Part shown: positions 1 through 8,941 of the stretch, one piece after another | Numbering within the stretch: position 1 is the first letter of the stretch | How the letters are laid out: each line of letters begins with the position of its first letter | Assembly: GCF_028283785.1 (NCBI RefSeq) | Contig: NZ_JAPWKB010000019.1 | Span: 1,491,418-1,555,417, forward strand | Direction of reading: 5' to 3' | DNA length: 64,000 bases | From: Paraburkholderia sp. | GTDB taxonomy: Bacteria > Pseudomonadota > Gammaproteobacteria > Burkholderiales > Burkholderiaceae | Notes under the pieces: model-generated | The model's input: only the letters and a program-made list of their open reading frames with translations | Told to the model about the DNA's origin: nothing | The model's database searches: none | Position numbers and translations under genes: made by a program

Positions 1-20
1 TCGGTAATCTCGGTCTTCAT
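1..20 (-). CDS. 5' end of an unidentified gene (truncated by the window edge)
   Basis: A minus-strand ATG at 20 (or the adjacent ATG at 23) opens a frame reading MKTEIT before the window ends. An AAGGA ribosome-binding site lies 7 bases before the ATG at 20, which favours that start. The gene would run in the same direction as clpB, downstream of the clpB terminator. Only six codons are visible, so no function can be assigned. Confidence 0.3.
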
Positions 21-97
21 CATCAAATCCTTGCGTTTTGATGGATTTTATCATTTTGAAAGCTTTGGCGCGGCACATTCATTTTTGATTCGCGCAT

Positions 98-130
98 AAA
101 AAAAGGCAACGGATTGCTCCGTTGCCTTTT
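98..130 (-). terminator. Rho-independent terminator of clpB
   Basis: A perfect 13-bp stem (101-113 paired with 118-130) with a 4-base loop is followed on the minus strand by an uninterrupted run of T. It sits about 50 bases after the clpB stop codon. Confidence 0.9.
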
Positions 131-178
131 CGTGCGACACCCGCTGTCAGACAGCGAGCATGCCGATGCTGCTGTCGT

Positions 179-2776
179 TTAGTGAACGATCCGTTCGAAC
201 ATCAGCTTGCCGTCTTCCACTTCGACGGGAATCACGTCCTTCGGACCGAACTTGCCGGCGAGAATCAGCTTCGCGACCGGATTTTCGATTTCCTGCTGGA
301 TCGCGCGCTTCAACGGCCGCGCACCAAACAGCGGGTCGTACCCAACCTTGCCGATCAGTTCGAGCGCTTCGTCCGACACCATCAACTGCATGTCGAGCTT
401 TGCGAGGCGTTCGTGCAGACGTTGCAACTGGATCTTCGCGATCGACTGGATATTGCTGCGGTCGAGCGCGTGGAACACCACGACGTCGTCGATCCGGTTC
501 AGGAATTCAGGGCGAAAATGCAGCTTCACTTCTTCCCACACTGCGTCCTTCACCAACTCCTGCGGCTCGCCGACCATCGCCTGGATCACCTGCGACCCGA
601 GGTTCGACGTCATCACGATCACCGTGTTCTTGAAGTCGACGGTGCGCCCTTGCCCGTCCGTCATCCGGCCGTCGTCGAGCACCTGCAACAGCACGTTGAA
701 CACATCCGGATGCGCCTTCTCGACTTCGTCGAGCAGGATCACGCTATACGGCTTGCGACGCACGGCTTCCGTCAGATAACCGCCTTCTTCGTATCCGACA
801 TACCCCGGCGGCGCACCGATCAGACGCGCGACGCTGTGCTTCTCCATAAACTCGCTCATGTCGATACGGATCAGATGGTCTTCCGAATCGAACAGGAACG
901 ACGCCAGCGCCTTGCACACCTCGGTCTTGCCCACACCCGTGGGCCCAAGGAACAGGAACGAACCGTACGGACGATTCGGATCCGACAGACCCGCACGCGA
1001 ACGGCGGATCGCATCGGCGACCGCGCTGATCGCTTCGTCCTGACCGACCACGCGTTCGTGCAGCTTCTCTTCGATCTGCAACAGCTTTTCGCGCTCGCCC
1101 TGCATCATCCGCGACACCGGAATACCCGTTGCGCGCGACACGACTTCCGCAATTTCCTCCGCGCCGACCTGCGTGCGCAACAAACGCGGACGGGTCGGAT
1201 TGTGTTGCTCGTCGGCTTCGGCCTGCGTGACTTCCTTCAGTTGCTGTTCGAGCCCCGGCAGCTTGCCGTATTGCAGTTCCGCCACCTTTTCGAGCTTGCC
1301 TTCACGTTGCAAACGCGTGATTTCCGCACGGGTTTTCTCGATCTCTTCCTTCAACTGCGCGCTGCCCTGCACCGCTGCTTTTTCGGCGGTCCAGATCTCT
1401 TCGAGGTCGGAATAATCGCGGTTCAGCCGCTCGATTTCTTCCTCGATCAGTTGCAGACGCTTTTGCGACGCTTCGTCCTTTTCCTTCTTGACGGCTTCGC
1501 GTTCGATCTTCAACTGGATCAGGCGACGATCGAGACGATCCATCTCTTCCGGCTTCGAATCGATTTCCATCTTGATCTTCGACGCGGCTTCGTCGATCAG
1601 GTCGATGGCCTTGTCGGGCAGGAAACGGTCGGTGATATAGCGTTGCGACAGTTCCGCGGCCGCGACGATAGCCGGGTCCGTAATATCGACGCCGTGATGC
1701 AGCTCATACTTTTCCTGCAAACCGCGCAGGATCGCGATGGTTGCCTCGACCGACGGTTCGTCCACCAGCACCTTCTGGAAACGGCGTTCGAGCGCCGCAT
1801 CTTTCTCGATGTACTTGCGATATTCGTCGAGCGTGGTGGCGCCGACGCAATGCAGTTCGCCGCGCGACAGCGCCGGCTTCAGCATGTTGCCCGCGTCCAT
1901 CGCGCCTTCGGCCTTGCCCGCGCCGACCATCGTATGGATTTCGTCGATAAAGACGATGGTCTGGCCTTCGTCTTTCGCGATGTCGTTCAGCACGGCTTTC
2001 AGACGTTCCTCGAACTCGCCGCGATATTTCGCGCCGGCCAGCAGCGCCGCCATATCGAGCGACAGCACGCGCTTGCCCTTCAGGGTTTCTGGCACTTCGC
2101 CATTGACGATGCGCTGCGCGAGCCCTTCGACGATCGCGGTCTTGCCCACGCCCGGCTCGCCGATCAGCACCGGATTGTTCTTGGTGCGGCGTTGCAGGAT
2201 CTGGATGGAACGGCGGATTTCGTCGTCACGGCCGATCACCGGATCGAGCTTGCCCGCACGGGCGCGCTCGGTCAGATCCACCGTGTACTTTTTCAGCGCT
2301 TCGCGCTGGCTTTCGGCATCCTGGCTGTGGACCTGCGAGCCGCCGCGCACCGCCGCGATGGCCGATTCGAGCGACTTGCGCGACAGGCCGTGCTGACGGG
2401 CCAGACGACCGGCTTCGCCTTTGTCGTCAGCGACCGCGAGCAGGAACATTTCGCTGGCGATGAACGTATCGTTCAGTTTCTGCGCTTCCTTGTCCGCCTG
2501 ATTGAGCAGGCCGATCAGGTCGCGGCTGAGTTGCACGTTTCCGCCCGCGCCCTGCACCTGCGGCAGCCGGGTAATGGCTTCTTTCAGCGAACCTTGCAGC
2601 GCCTGCACGTGCACGCCGGCACGCGATAGCAACGAACGCGCCGAGCCGTCCTGTTGCGCGACGAGCGCCGCGAGCAGGTGAAGTGGCTCGATATACTGAT
2701 TGTCTTGACCGACCGCAATGCTTTGCGCGTCTGACAGTGCTTCCTGGAATTTAGTGGTGAGTTTGTCGATTCTCAT
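179..2776 (-). CDS. clpB: ATP-dependent disaggregase ClpB (Hsp100)
   Basis: ClpB is the cytoplasmic AAA+ disaggregase that works with DnaK-DnaJ-GrpE to pull proteins out of heat-induced aggregates. The 865-residue product has the family layout: a Clp N domain (about 1-150), first AAA+ module with Walker A GEPGVGKT (about 205), a charged coiled-coil middle domain (about 410-530), and second AAA+ module with GPTGVGKT. The length matches the usual size. The ATG at 2776 was chosen because it begins the conserved MRIDKLTTKF and follows GGAGG; the frame stays open upstream but is not conserved-looking. A sigma-32-type promoter lies 30-57 bases upstream, so heat-shock induction is expected. Very secure call. 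Confidence 0.98.
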   Translation of the reverse strand: MRIDKLTTKFQEALSDAQSIAVGQDNQYIEPLHLLAALVAQQDGSARSLLSRAGVHVQALQGSLKEAITRLPQVQGAGGNVQLSRDLIGLLNQADKEAQKLNDTFIASEMFLLAVADDKGEAGRLARQHGLSRKSLESAIAAVRGGSQVHSQDAESQREALKKYTVDLTERARAGKLDPVIGRDDEIRRSIQILQRRTKNNPVLIGEPGVGKTAIVEGLAQRIVNGEVPETLKGKRVLSLDMAALLAGAKYRGEFEERLKAVLNDIAKDEGQTIVFIDEIHTMVGAGKAEGAMDAGNMLKPALSRGELHCVGATTLDEYRKYIEKDAALERRFQKVLVDEPSVEATIAILRGLQEKYELHHGVDITDPAIVAAAELSQRYITDRFLPDKAIDLIDEAASKIKMEIDSKPEEMDRLDRRLIQLKIEREAVKKEKDEASQKRLQLIEEEIERLNRDYSDLEEIWTAEKAAVQGSAQLKEEIEKTRAEITRLQREGKLEKVAELQYGKLPGLEQQLKEVTQAEADEQHNPTRPRLLRTQVGAEEIAEVVSRATGIPVSRMMQGEREKLLQIEEKLHERVVGQDEAISAVADAIRRSRAGLSDPNRPYGSFLFLGPTGVGKTEVCKALASFLFDSEDHLIRIDMSEFMEKHSVARLIGAPPGYVGYEEGGYLTEAVRRKPYSVILLDEVEKAHPDVFNVLLQVLDDGRMTDGQGRTVDFKNTVIVMTSNLGSQVIQAMVGEPQELVKDAVWEEVKLHFRPEFLNRIDDVVVFHALDRSNIQSIAKIQLQRLHERLAKLDMQLMVSDEALELIGKVGYDPLFGARPLKRAIQQEIENPVAKLILAGKFGPKDVIPVEVEDGKLMFERIVH

Positions 2777-2805
2777 CAGGAGACCTCCAATTTCAATTAC
2801 TTCCA

Positions 2806-2833
2806 AAATGAGGCGATTTTGGCTGGTTTCAAG
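2806..2833 (-). promoter_or_regulatory. sigma-32 heat-shock promoter of clpB
   Basis: Read on the minus strand the site is CTTGAA (2833-2828), 14 bases, then CCTCATTT (2813-2806). The E. coli sigma-32 consensus is CTTGAA - 11 to 16 bases - CCCCATnT, so the -35 is perfect and the -10 has one mismatch. It lies 30 bases before the clpB ATG. The rest of 2834-3184 shows no gene or other recognisable signal. Confidence 0.85.
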
Positions 2834-3184
2834 CACTTTTTTGGACGCGACGCGAAGTTTTTCGCACGACGCGGCAGGACGCGGCCGACGACGGTTTATG
2901 CGGCTCGTGACACGCTTCCGCATATTGTGTGCGAAGCCGGAAATACGAGCGGCCGACCCCGTTTTTTGACGAGACCGGCTTGATCTGGCGCAATGGCTTG
3001 CCCGAGCCCGGACGAATCGACGGATGACCCGACCGGCCGAAGGCTTGTCGCTCGTGCGGCTCGGCAATAAGATGCCGGGAGAAATCCGCGATGGCGGGCG
3101 CGCAGCGCGTTGCAGGTTCCGCGCGCGCCCGTTATGACTTTTGATGTGTGTGCCGGTGCGAACCGGTTTGCCGGTGATGAGCGA

Positions 3185-3721
3185 ATGAACCCTTCCTTTC
3201 CTGCGGCACCGACGGTCGAACGTCAGTCCGAACCCACCGAATCCAATATCCGCGAGCTGGTCTATGCGTTTTACGACCGCGTGCGCGCCGATGCGCTGCT
3301 AGGACCGGCCTTCGAACAACGGCTTGCGGGCCGCTGGGACGAGCATCTGCCGAAGATGTGCACGTTCTGGGGCAGCCTCGTGCTGGGCGCGAAGCAATAT
3401 CGTGGCAATGTCCAGCAGGCGCATCAGCCGCTCGAAGGCATCGAGCCGGCCCATTTCAGCCGCTGGCTCTATCTGTTTCTCGACACGGTCGAGACGCGAT
3501 ACGAACCCGCCGCAGCCGTGCGCTTTATGGAACCGGCGTTGCGGATCGCGCAGAGTCTGCAGTTGAGCAAGTTTGGATGGGATTACGTGGTGCCGGCGGA
3601 GCAGATCGAATTGCTCGAACGGATTGCGCCGCGTCGCGCGCGCGACCCGTCCGAAGAACATCCAGGCCGGGCGCGCGGCGAGCCGTTTCCGGCGAAGATT
3701 ATCGGTCGTGGCGACGACTGA
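3185..3721 (+). CDS. group III truncated haemoglobin
   Basis: A 178-residue globin-like protein. Group III truncated haemoglobins bind O2 or NO at haem in the cytoplasm and are linked to nitrosative stress or low-oxygen metabolism. The 2-on-2 fold is recognisable in FYDRVRADALLGPAFEQRL, KMCTFWGSLVLG and AHFSRWLYLF; the His of HFSRWL is the probable proximal (F8) haem ligand. The C-terminal tail of about 40 residues is charged and unlike the globin core. The ATG at 3185 is chosen over an in-frame ATG at 3134 because the globin core begins soon after; neither has a clear Shine-Dalgarno, so the start is uncertain. It is the only plus-strand gene among the minus-strand clpB and molybdopterin genes. 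Confidence 0.85.
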   Translation: MNPSFPAAPTVERQSEPTESNIRELVYAFYDRVRADALLGPAFEQRLAGRWDEHLPKMCTFWGSLVLGAKQYRGNVQQAHQPLEGIEPAHFSRWLYLFLDTVETRYEPAAAVRFMEPALRIAQSLQLSKFGWDYVVPAEQIELLERIAPRRARDPSEEHPGRARGEPFPAKIIGRGDD

Positions 3722-3754
3722 GCGTTCGGGCCGCGTCAAACACGCCCGTCGCGC

Positions 3755-4204
3755 TTATTTCCACTTAGCGATGGCGTGATCGTCGGAGAGCCGCGCGTCT
3801 ACCCAGCGTTCTCCGGCGTCGGTCTTTTCCTTTTTCCAGAACGGCGCCTCGGTCTTCAGATAATCCATCACGAATTCGCACGATGCGAAAGCGTCGCCGC
3901 GATGCGCGGCCGTCGTCGCGACGAGCACGATCTGATCGAGTGGATACAGTTTGCCGACCCGATGCACGATCAGCACCTCGATGCCCGCCCAGCGCTCACG
4001 CGCCTGCCCCGCGATCGCCTCCAGCGATTTCTCCGTCATGCCCGGATAGTGTTCGAGCTCCATCGTCTCGACGGCGCTGCCGTCGTTCAGATCGCGCACC
4101 GTGCCGACGAAGCACGCCACCGCGCCGATCTTCGGATTCTGCGCGCGCAACGCCGCCACTTCGGTGGTGAGGTCGAAATCTTCGGTCTGTACACGGATGG
4201 TCAT
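3755..4204 (-). CDS. moaE: molybdopterin synthase catalytic subunit MoaE
   Basis: MoaE is the large subunit of molybdopterin synthase, which inserts two dithiolene sulfurs into precursor Z using thiocarboxylated MoaD. The 149-residue length is typical. Conserved parts are IGAVACFVGTVRDLN near the N-terminus, the HRVGKL stretch, and the active-site lysine region YLKTEAPFWKKE. The ATG at 4204 starts MTIRVQTEDF; an open upstream extension overlaps moaD and is rejected. It is last in a moeA-moaD-moaE group, 10 bases after moaD, so all three are probably co-transcribed. Confidence 0.95.
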   Translation of the reverse strand: MTIRVQTEDFDLTTEVAALRAQNPKIGAVACFVGTVRDLNDGSAVETMELEHYPGMTEKSLEAIAGQARERWAGIEVLIVHRVGKLYPLDQIVLVATTAAHRGDAFASCEFVMDYLKTEAPFWKKEKTDAGERWVDARLSDDHAIAKWK

Positions 4205-4214
4205 GGCTGTGCGC

Positions 4215-4472
4215 TCAACCACCCGTGACGGGCGGGAAAAAAGCGACCTCGCAGCCATCGGTGATGCGCGTGCTGGCCTGGGTCATTTCGTGATTGCACG
4301 CCATCCGCAATGCACGGCCTTCGGCGAGCGTCTCCGCCCACGCGCCGCCGCGCGCGCGTAGCCAGCCGCGCACGTCGCCGACCGTCGCAATGCCGTCGGG
4401 CACATCGACCGTCTCGCCCGAGCTGTCCAGCGCCTCGCGGACGCTCGCAAAATATCGCAGTTCAATCTTCAT
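4215..4472 (-). CDS. moaD: molybdopterin synthase sulfur-carrier subunit MoaD
   Basis: A small ubiquitin-like sulfur carrier of 85 residues. It begins MKIELRYFASVREAL and ends in the essential Gly-Gly (PPVTGG), whose terminal glycine is adenylated and thiocarboxylated before sulfur transfer in the MoaD-MoaE complex. It lies 27 bases downstream of moeA and 10 bases upstream of moaE on the same strand. Confidence 0.95.
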   Translation of the reverse strand: MKIELRYFASVREALDSSGETVDVPDGIATVGDVRGWLRARGGAWAETLAEGRALRMACNHEMTQASTRITDGCEVAFFPPVTGG

Positions 4473-4499
4473 ATCGGAGCACGCCGGCTGTCGCCGACG

Positions 4500-5849
4500 T
4501 CAGTTCAGCAATTCGGAAAAGGGAATGAAACGCACGGTTTCCCCGGCGCTGATGGTGTGATTGGGCGGATTGTCGATCAGGCCGTCGCCCCAGACCGTCG
4601 AGGTCAACACCGCCGAACTCTGGTTCGGAAACAGATCGAGCCCGCCAGTCGCGTTGACGCGCGCGCGCAGAAACTCGTTACGACGATCGCCCTTTTGCTG
4701 CGTGAAATCGGCGCGCAGCGACAGCGCGCGCGGCGAGACCGTGCGCACGCCCGCCAGACGCAGCAGGAACGGGCGGACGAACAGCAGAAAGGTGACGAAG
4801 CTCGATACCGGATTGCCGGGCAAACCGATAAAGAAGGTTTCGGCCACGGTGTTCGTGGCGTTCGTGGCGTTCGTGGCGTTCGTGGCGTTCGTGGCTTGCG
4901 TGGCTTGCGTGGCGTCAGTGCCGGTTGCCGGCTCCGCCGCGAGCGCTTCGCCATCGCTGGCCGGTCGTCGTACCGCGCCGAACGCGAGCGGCTTGCCCGG
5001 TTTCATCGCGATCTGCCACATCGACAGACGGCCTTCCGCTTCGACCGCAGGCTTCACGTGATCTTCCTCGCCGACCGACACACCGCCGCACGTCAGGATC
5101 AGGTCGTGAGCCTGCGCGGCGTCGCGCAACGTGGCGCGCGTCGCGTCGAGCCGGTCTGCGACGATGCCGTAATCGGTGACGTCGCAACCGAGGTTCACCA
5201 GCAGGCCGCGCAACGTGAAGCGGTTCGAGTTGTAGATCGCGCCTGGTTTGAGCGGGTCGCCCGGCATCGTCAATTCGTCGCCGGTAAAGAACACGGCCAC
5301 TTTCACGCGTCGCTGCACGGTCAATTCCGCGCAACCGACCGACGCCGCCAGCCCCAACGCCTGCGGCGTCAGCCGCGTCCCTGCGGGCAGGATCACCGAG
5401 CCGCTGCGGATGTCCGCACCTTGCGCGGTGATCCATTCGCCGGCATTCGGTCGATGCAGGATCGTCACTTCGTCACCGGCGACTTCGGCTTGCTCCTGCA
5501 TCACGACCGCGTCCGCGCCTGGCGGCACGGTGGCGCCCGTAAAGATGCGCGCCGCCGTACCCGCTGCGAGCGGCTGCGGCGCGTGGCCGGCCGGAATGCG
5601 CTGCGAGACCGGCAAGCGGCCCGTTCCCTGCGTCAGATCCGCCGTGCGCACGGCGTAGCCGTCCATCGAACTGGTGTGCATCGGCGGCACGTCTAGCGGC
5701 GACACGACGTCGACAGCCAGCACGCGATTCAGCGCGTCGAGCGTCGACAGCGTTTCAGTGCCGTCGATGGCGCGCGCGGCGCCAAGCAAGGTGGCGAGTG
5801 CGTCGGCAGTGGACAGCATGGGAGCACGGGGAGCGGGAGGCGTCGACAT
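4500..5849 (-). CDS. moeA: molybdopterin molybdenumtransferase MoeA, with an Asn-Ala-Thr repeat insertion
   Basis: MoeA inserts molybdate into adenylylated molybdopterin. The 449-residue protein shows the MoeA hallmarks: PPMHTSSMDGYAVR near the N-terminus, FTGDEL and the domain III sequence GGVSVGEEDHVKPA, then GLPGNPVSSFVTF. Just before GLPGNPVSS is an insertion rich in Thr, Ala and Asn ending in tandem Asn-Ala-Thr units, encoded by a 9-bp tandem repeat (4851-4913). The chosen ATG at 5849 lacks a good Shine-Dalgarno; an ATG ten codons later (MLSTADAL) is an alternative. First gene of the moeA-moaD-moaE group. Confidence 0.95.
   Translation of the reverse strand: MSTPPAPRAPMLSTADALATLLGAARAIDGTETLSTLDALNRVLAVDVVSPLDVPPMHTSSMDGYAVRTADLTQGTGRLPVSQRIPAGHAPQPLAAGTAARIFTGATVPPGADAVVMQEQAEVAGDEVTILHRPNAGEWITAQGADIRSGSVILPAGTRLTPQALGLAASVGCAELTVQRRVKVAVFFTGDELTMPGDPLKPGAIYNSNRFTLRGLLVNLGCDVTDYGIVADRLDATRATLRDAAQAHDLILTCGGVSVGEEDHVKPAVEAEGRLSMWQIAMKPGKPLAFGAVRRPASDGEALAAEPATGTDATQATQATNATNATNATNATNTVAETFFIGLPGNPVSSFVTFLLFVRPFLLRLAGVRTVSPRALSLRADFTQQKGDRRNEFLRARVNATGGLDLFPNQSSAVLTSTVWGDGLIDNPPNHTISAGETVRFIPFSELLN
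4851..4913. repeat. 9-bp tandem repeat inside moeA
   Basis: On the plus strand there are five exact copies of gttcgtggc (4851-4895) followed by two variant copies ttgcgtggc (4896-4913). Nine bases keep the reading frame, so copy number changes would add or remove Asn-Ala-Thr (or Gln-Ala-Thr) triplets in MoeA. Confidence 0.95.
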
Positions 5850-6083
5850 CGATGAATACGCGTGGGACGGAAAAGATCATTGTAGCGGCGTGCCGCGCGA
5901 CGCGGGGACCGCTGGCCGAACGGCCAGCGCATCTGATGGATCGGCTTCGCCGAAAGCAGAACGGCCATGACGCAGATTGCGCTTTCGCACAACTGGCCAT
6001 GGCCGTTTCCGATGAGGCTTCCGACGGCGCTGCCGCCGCGTCACGCCCGGATCATCCCGATCGTGACGCAGCGAGCGCGCAAT

Positions 6084-7535
6084 TCATTCGCCGGTGTGTT
6101 CGGCGACGTACGCCTTCACGCGCGCGGCGTCCGCCGGCAACACGTCGAAACGCTGCGGCAACGCCTCGATGCCGGAGAACGCGGCCGGACGCTCCGGCTC
6201 GCGCAACAGCGCTTCGCGAATCGTTTCGCCGAATTTGACCGGCTGCGCGGTTTCCAGAACGATCATCGGAATGCCCGCTTGCAGATGTTCGCGCGCAACC
6301 TTCACGCCGTCGGCGGTATGCGTGTCGATCATCGTGTCGTAACGCTGAAACACGTCGCGAATCGTATCGACGCGGTCGGCGTGGCTGCTGCGACCCGACA
6401 CGAAACCGAACTGCTGCACGCGAGCGAAATCGCCGCTTGCCGCCAGATCGAAACCGCCCTTTTCCTCGACGTCGCGGAACAGTTGCAGCACCCGTGCCGA
6501 ATCGCGGCCGAGCAGATCGAACACGAAACGTTCGAAGTTCGACGCCTTCGAAATATCCATGCTCGGGCTGGTGGTGTGATACGTCTCCGCCGACTTGCGC
6601 ACGCGATACACACCCGTGCGGAAGAACTCGTCGAGCACGTCGTTTTCGTTGGTGGCGACGACGAGCTTCTCGATCGGCAAGCCCATCATGCGCGCGATAT
6701 GCCCGGCGCAGACGTTGCCGAAATTGCCCGACGGCACGGTGAACGACACGCGCTCGCCGTTCGACTTCGTCGCGGCGAAATAGCCCTTGAAGTAGTAGAC
6801 GACCTGCGCGACCACGCGCGCCCAGTTGATCGAATTGACCGTGCCGATCTTGTGCTTCGCCTTGAACGCGTGATCGTTCGAGACTGCCTTGACGATGTCC
6901 TGGCAATCGTCGAACACGCCTTCGACCGCGATGTTGTGGATGTTCGGGTCTTGCAGGCTGTACATCTGCGCGGTCTGGAACGCGCTCATTTTCTTGTGCG
7001 GCGACAGCATGAACACGCTGACGCCCTTCTTGCCGCGCATCGCGTATTCGGCGGCGCTGCCGGTGTCGCCGGAGGTCGCGCCGAGAATGTTCAGCGTGTC
7101 GCCATGTTTGGCCAGCGCGTATTCGAACAGGTTGCCGATCAACTGCATCGCCATGTCCTTGAACGCGAGCGTCGGACCGTTGGACAGTTCGAGCAGCGAC
7201 AGTTGCGTGTCACCCTCAATGCCGAGCGTCTTCAGCGGCGTGATCTGCGACGCGCTTTCGTCGTCGCGCACGTTGCAGTACGTGGCCGCCGTGTACGTGC
7301 GGCGGGTCAGTTCGCGCAGGTCGTCGGCAGGAATGTCGCCGGCGAATTTCGACAGGATTTCGAACGCGAGATCCGCGTACGAAAGCGTGCGCCAGCGGCT
7401 CAGTTCGTCGGCGGTGACACGCGGATACTCGGCCGGCAGATACAGACCGCCGTCTTTCGCGAGACCGCCCAGCAGGATGTCCGAAAACAGATGACGCTCG
7501 CCGGCACCGGCGCCGCGTGTGGAGATGTAGTTCAT
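6084..7535 (-). CDS. thrC: threonine synthase
   Basis: Converts O-phospho-L-homoserine to L-threonine, the last step of threonine synthesis; PLP-dependent and cytoplasmic. The 483-residue protein starts MNYISTRG and contains the PLP-binding lysine in the motif LAFKDMAMQ (Lys126) and the TSGDTGSAA phosphate-binding loop. Length fits the long bacterial ThrC form. It starts 7 bases after hom on the same strand, so hom-thrC are translated from one mRNA. The 234 bases between thrC and moeA hold no recognisable gene. Confidence 0.97.
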   Translation of the reverse strand: MNYISTRGAGAGERHLFSDILLGGLAKDGGLYLPAEYPRVTADELSRWRTLSYADLAFEILSKFAGDIPADDLRELTRRTYTAATYCNVRDDESASQITPLKTLGIEGDTQLSLLELSNGPTLAFKDMAMQLIGNLFEYALAKHGDTLNILGATSGDTGSAAEYAMRGKKGVSVFMLSPHKKMSAFQTAQMYSLQDPNIHNIAVEGVFDDCQDIVKAVSNDHAFKAKHKIGTVNSINWARVVAQVVYYFKGYFAATKSNGERVSFTVPSGNFGNVCAGHIARMMGLPIEKLVVATNENDVLDEFFRTGVYRVRKSAETYHTTSPSMDISKASNFERFVFDLLGRDSARVLQLFRDVEEKGGFDLAASGDFARVQQFGFVSGRSSHADRVDTIRDVFQRYDTMIDTHTADGVKVAREHLQAGIPMIVLETAQPVKFGETIREALLREPERPAAFSGIEALPQRFDVLPADAARVKAYVAEHTGE

Positions 7536-7542
7536 AGTCGGC

Positions 7543-8874
7543 CTAGTTCAGCGATTCCATGCGCAGCTTCGTGACCTTCGACACCACGGTCTTCAGCGCT
7601 TCGATCGTGGCGATCGCCGCGTTCACGTTCTTTTCGACCGTTTCGTGCGTGATCAGGATGATGTCGGTTTCGCCCTTGCCGTTCGCGTCGACCTGCTCCG
7701 ATTCCTTCTGCAGCAACGCGTCGATCGAAATGCCTGTGTTGGCGAGGATGCGCGTGATGTCGGCCAGCACGCCGGTCACGTCGGCCACGCGCAAGCGCAG
7801 GTAGTAGCCGCTCGTCACTTCTTCGATCGGCAGGATCGGCGTGTTCGACAGGCTGTCCGGCTGGAACGCCAGATGCGGCACGCGATGCTCCGGGTCTGCC
7901 GTATGCAGGCGCGTCACGTCGACCAGATCAGCGACCACCGCCGACGCCGTCGGCTCCGCGCCCGCGCCCTTGCCGTAGTACAGCGTCGTGCCGACCGCGT
8001 CGCCATGCACGACGACCGCGTTCATCGCGCCTTCGACATTCGCCAGCAGACGCTTTTCCGGGATCAACGTGGGATGCACGCGCAGTTCGATGCCGGTTTG
8101 CGCACGACGCGCGATGCCCAGCAGCTTGATCCGGTAGCCGAGTTCTTCCGCGTACTTGATGTCGATCGCGTCGAGCTTGCTGATGCCTTCGATATGCGCA
8201 CGGTCGAACTGCACCGGCACGCCGAACGCGATCGCGCTCATGATGGTCGCCTTGTGCGCGGCGTCCACGCCTTCGATGTCGAAGGTCGGGTCGGCTTCCG
8301 CGTAACCGAGTTCCTGCGCGGCCTTCAATGCCGTGGCGAAATCCAGACCGCGATCGCGCATTTCCGACAGGATGTAGTTGGTCGTGCCGTTGATGATGCC
8401 GGCGATGTACTGGATACGATTCGCGGTCAGACCTTCGCGCAGCGCCTTGATGATCGGAATGCCACCGGCGACCGCCGCCTCGAACGACACCATCACGCCG
8501 TTGGCGCGCGCCGCTTCGAAGATTTCGGTGCCGTGCACCGCGAGCAGCGCCTTGTTGGCCGTCACCACGTGCTTGCGGTTTTTGATCGCCCGCAGCACGA
8601 GTTCGCGCGCGATGCCCGTGCCGCCGATCATTTCCGCGACGATGTCGATGGACGGATCGTCGACCACCGAACCGAAGTCGTCGGTAATCGCGACGGAGCC
8701 GGCCGCATCGCCGAGCGCCGTGGTGGCCTTCGCCGGATTGCGCACCGCAATGCGCGTCACCTCAATGCCGCGACCCGCGCGACGTTTGATTTCTTCCTGA
8801 TTGCGGCGCAGTACCGTGAAGGTGCCGCTGCCCACCGTGCCGAAGCCCAGCAGTCCAACTTTGATCGGTTCCAT
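7543..8874 (-). CDS. hom: homoserine dehydrogenase
   Basis: Reduces aspartate semialdehyde to homoserine with NAD(P)H, the branch point to threonine and methionine. The 443-residue monofunctional enzyme (no aspartokinase domain) has an N-terminal nucleotide-binding GFGTVGSGT (residues 10-18), the catalytic domain with AEADPTFDIEGVDAAHK, and a C-terminal ACT domain from about residue 355 for threonine feedback. Between the aminotransferase gene upstream and thrC downstream, all on the minus strand. Confidence 0.97.
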   Translation of the reverse strand: MEPIKVGLLGFGTVGSGTFTVLRRNQEEIKRRAGRGIEVTRIAVRNPAKATTALGDAAGSVAITDDFGSVVDDPSIDIVAEMIGGTGIARELVLRAIKNRKHVVTANKALLAVHGTEIFEAARANGVMVSFEAAVAGGIPIIKALREGLTANRIQYIAGIINGTTNYILSEMRDRGLDFATALKAAQELGYAEADPTFDIEGVDAAHKATIMSAIAFGVPVQFDRAHIEGISKLDAIDIKYAEELGYRIKLLGIARRAQTGIELRVHPTLIPEKRLLANVEGAMNAVVVHGDAVGTTLYYGKGAGAEPTASAVVADLVDVTRLHTADPEHRVPHLAFQPDSLSNTPILPIEEVTSGYYLRLRVADVTGVLADITRILANTGISIDALLQKESEQVDANGKGETDIILITHETVEKNVNAAIATIEALKTVVSKVTKLRMESLN

Positions 8875-8941
8875 GCAGCGTGTGTCTTAGTAGGTTAAAA
8901 ATAAAAGTGTCTGGATCGGGCCGCGTGATCGGGCCGCAGGT

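Noticed and set aside
122..2629. Long open frame on the plus strand opposite clpB (835 codons), and similar long frames opposite thrC, hom, arnA2, dnaB and gcl
   Set aside because: In GC-rich genomes the reverse strand of a gene often stays open. The translations are rich in Arg, His, Gln and Asp with no domain pattern, and the opposite strand holds a certain gene in each case.
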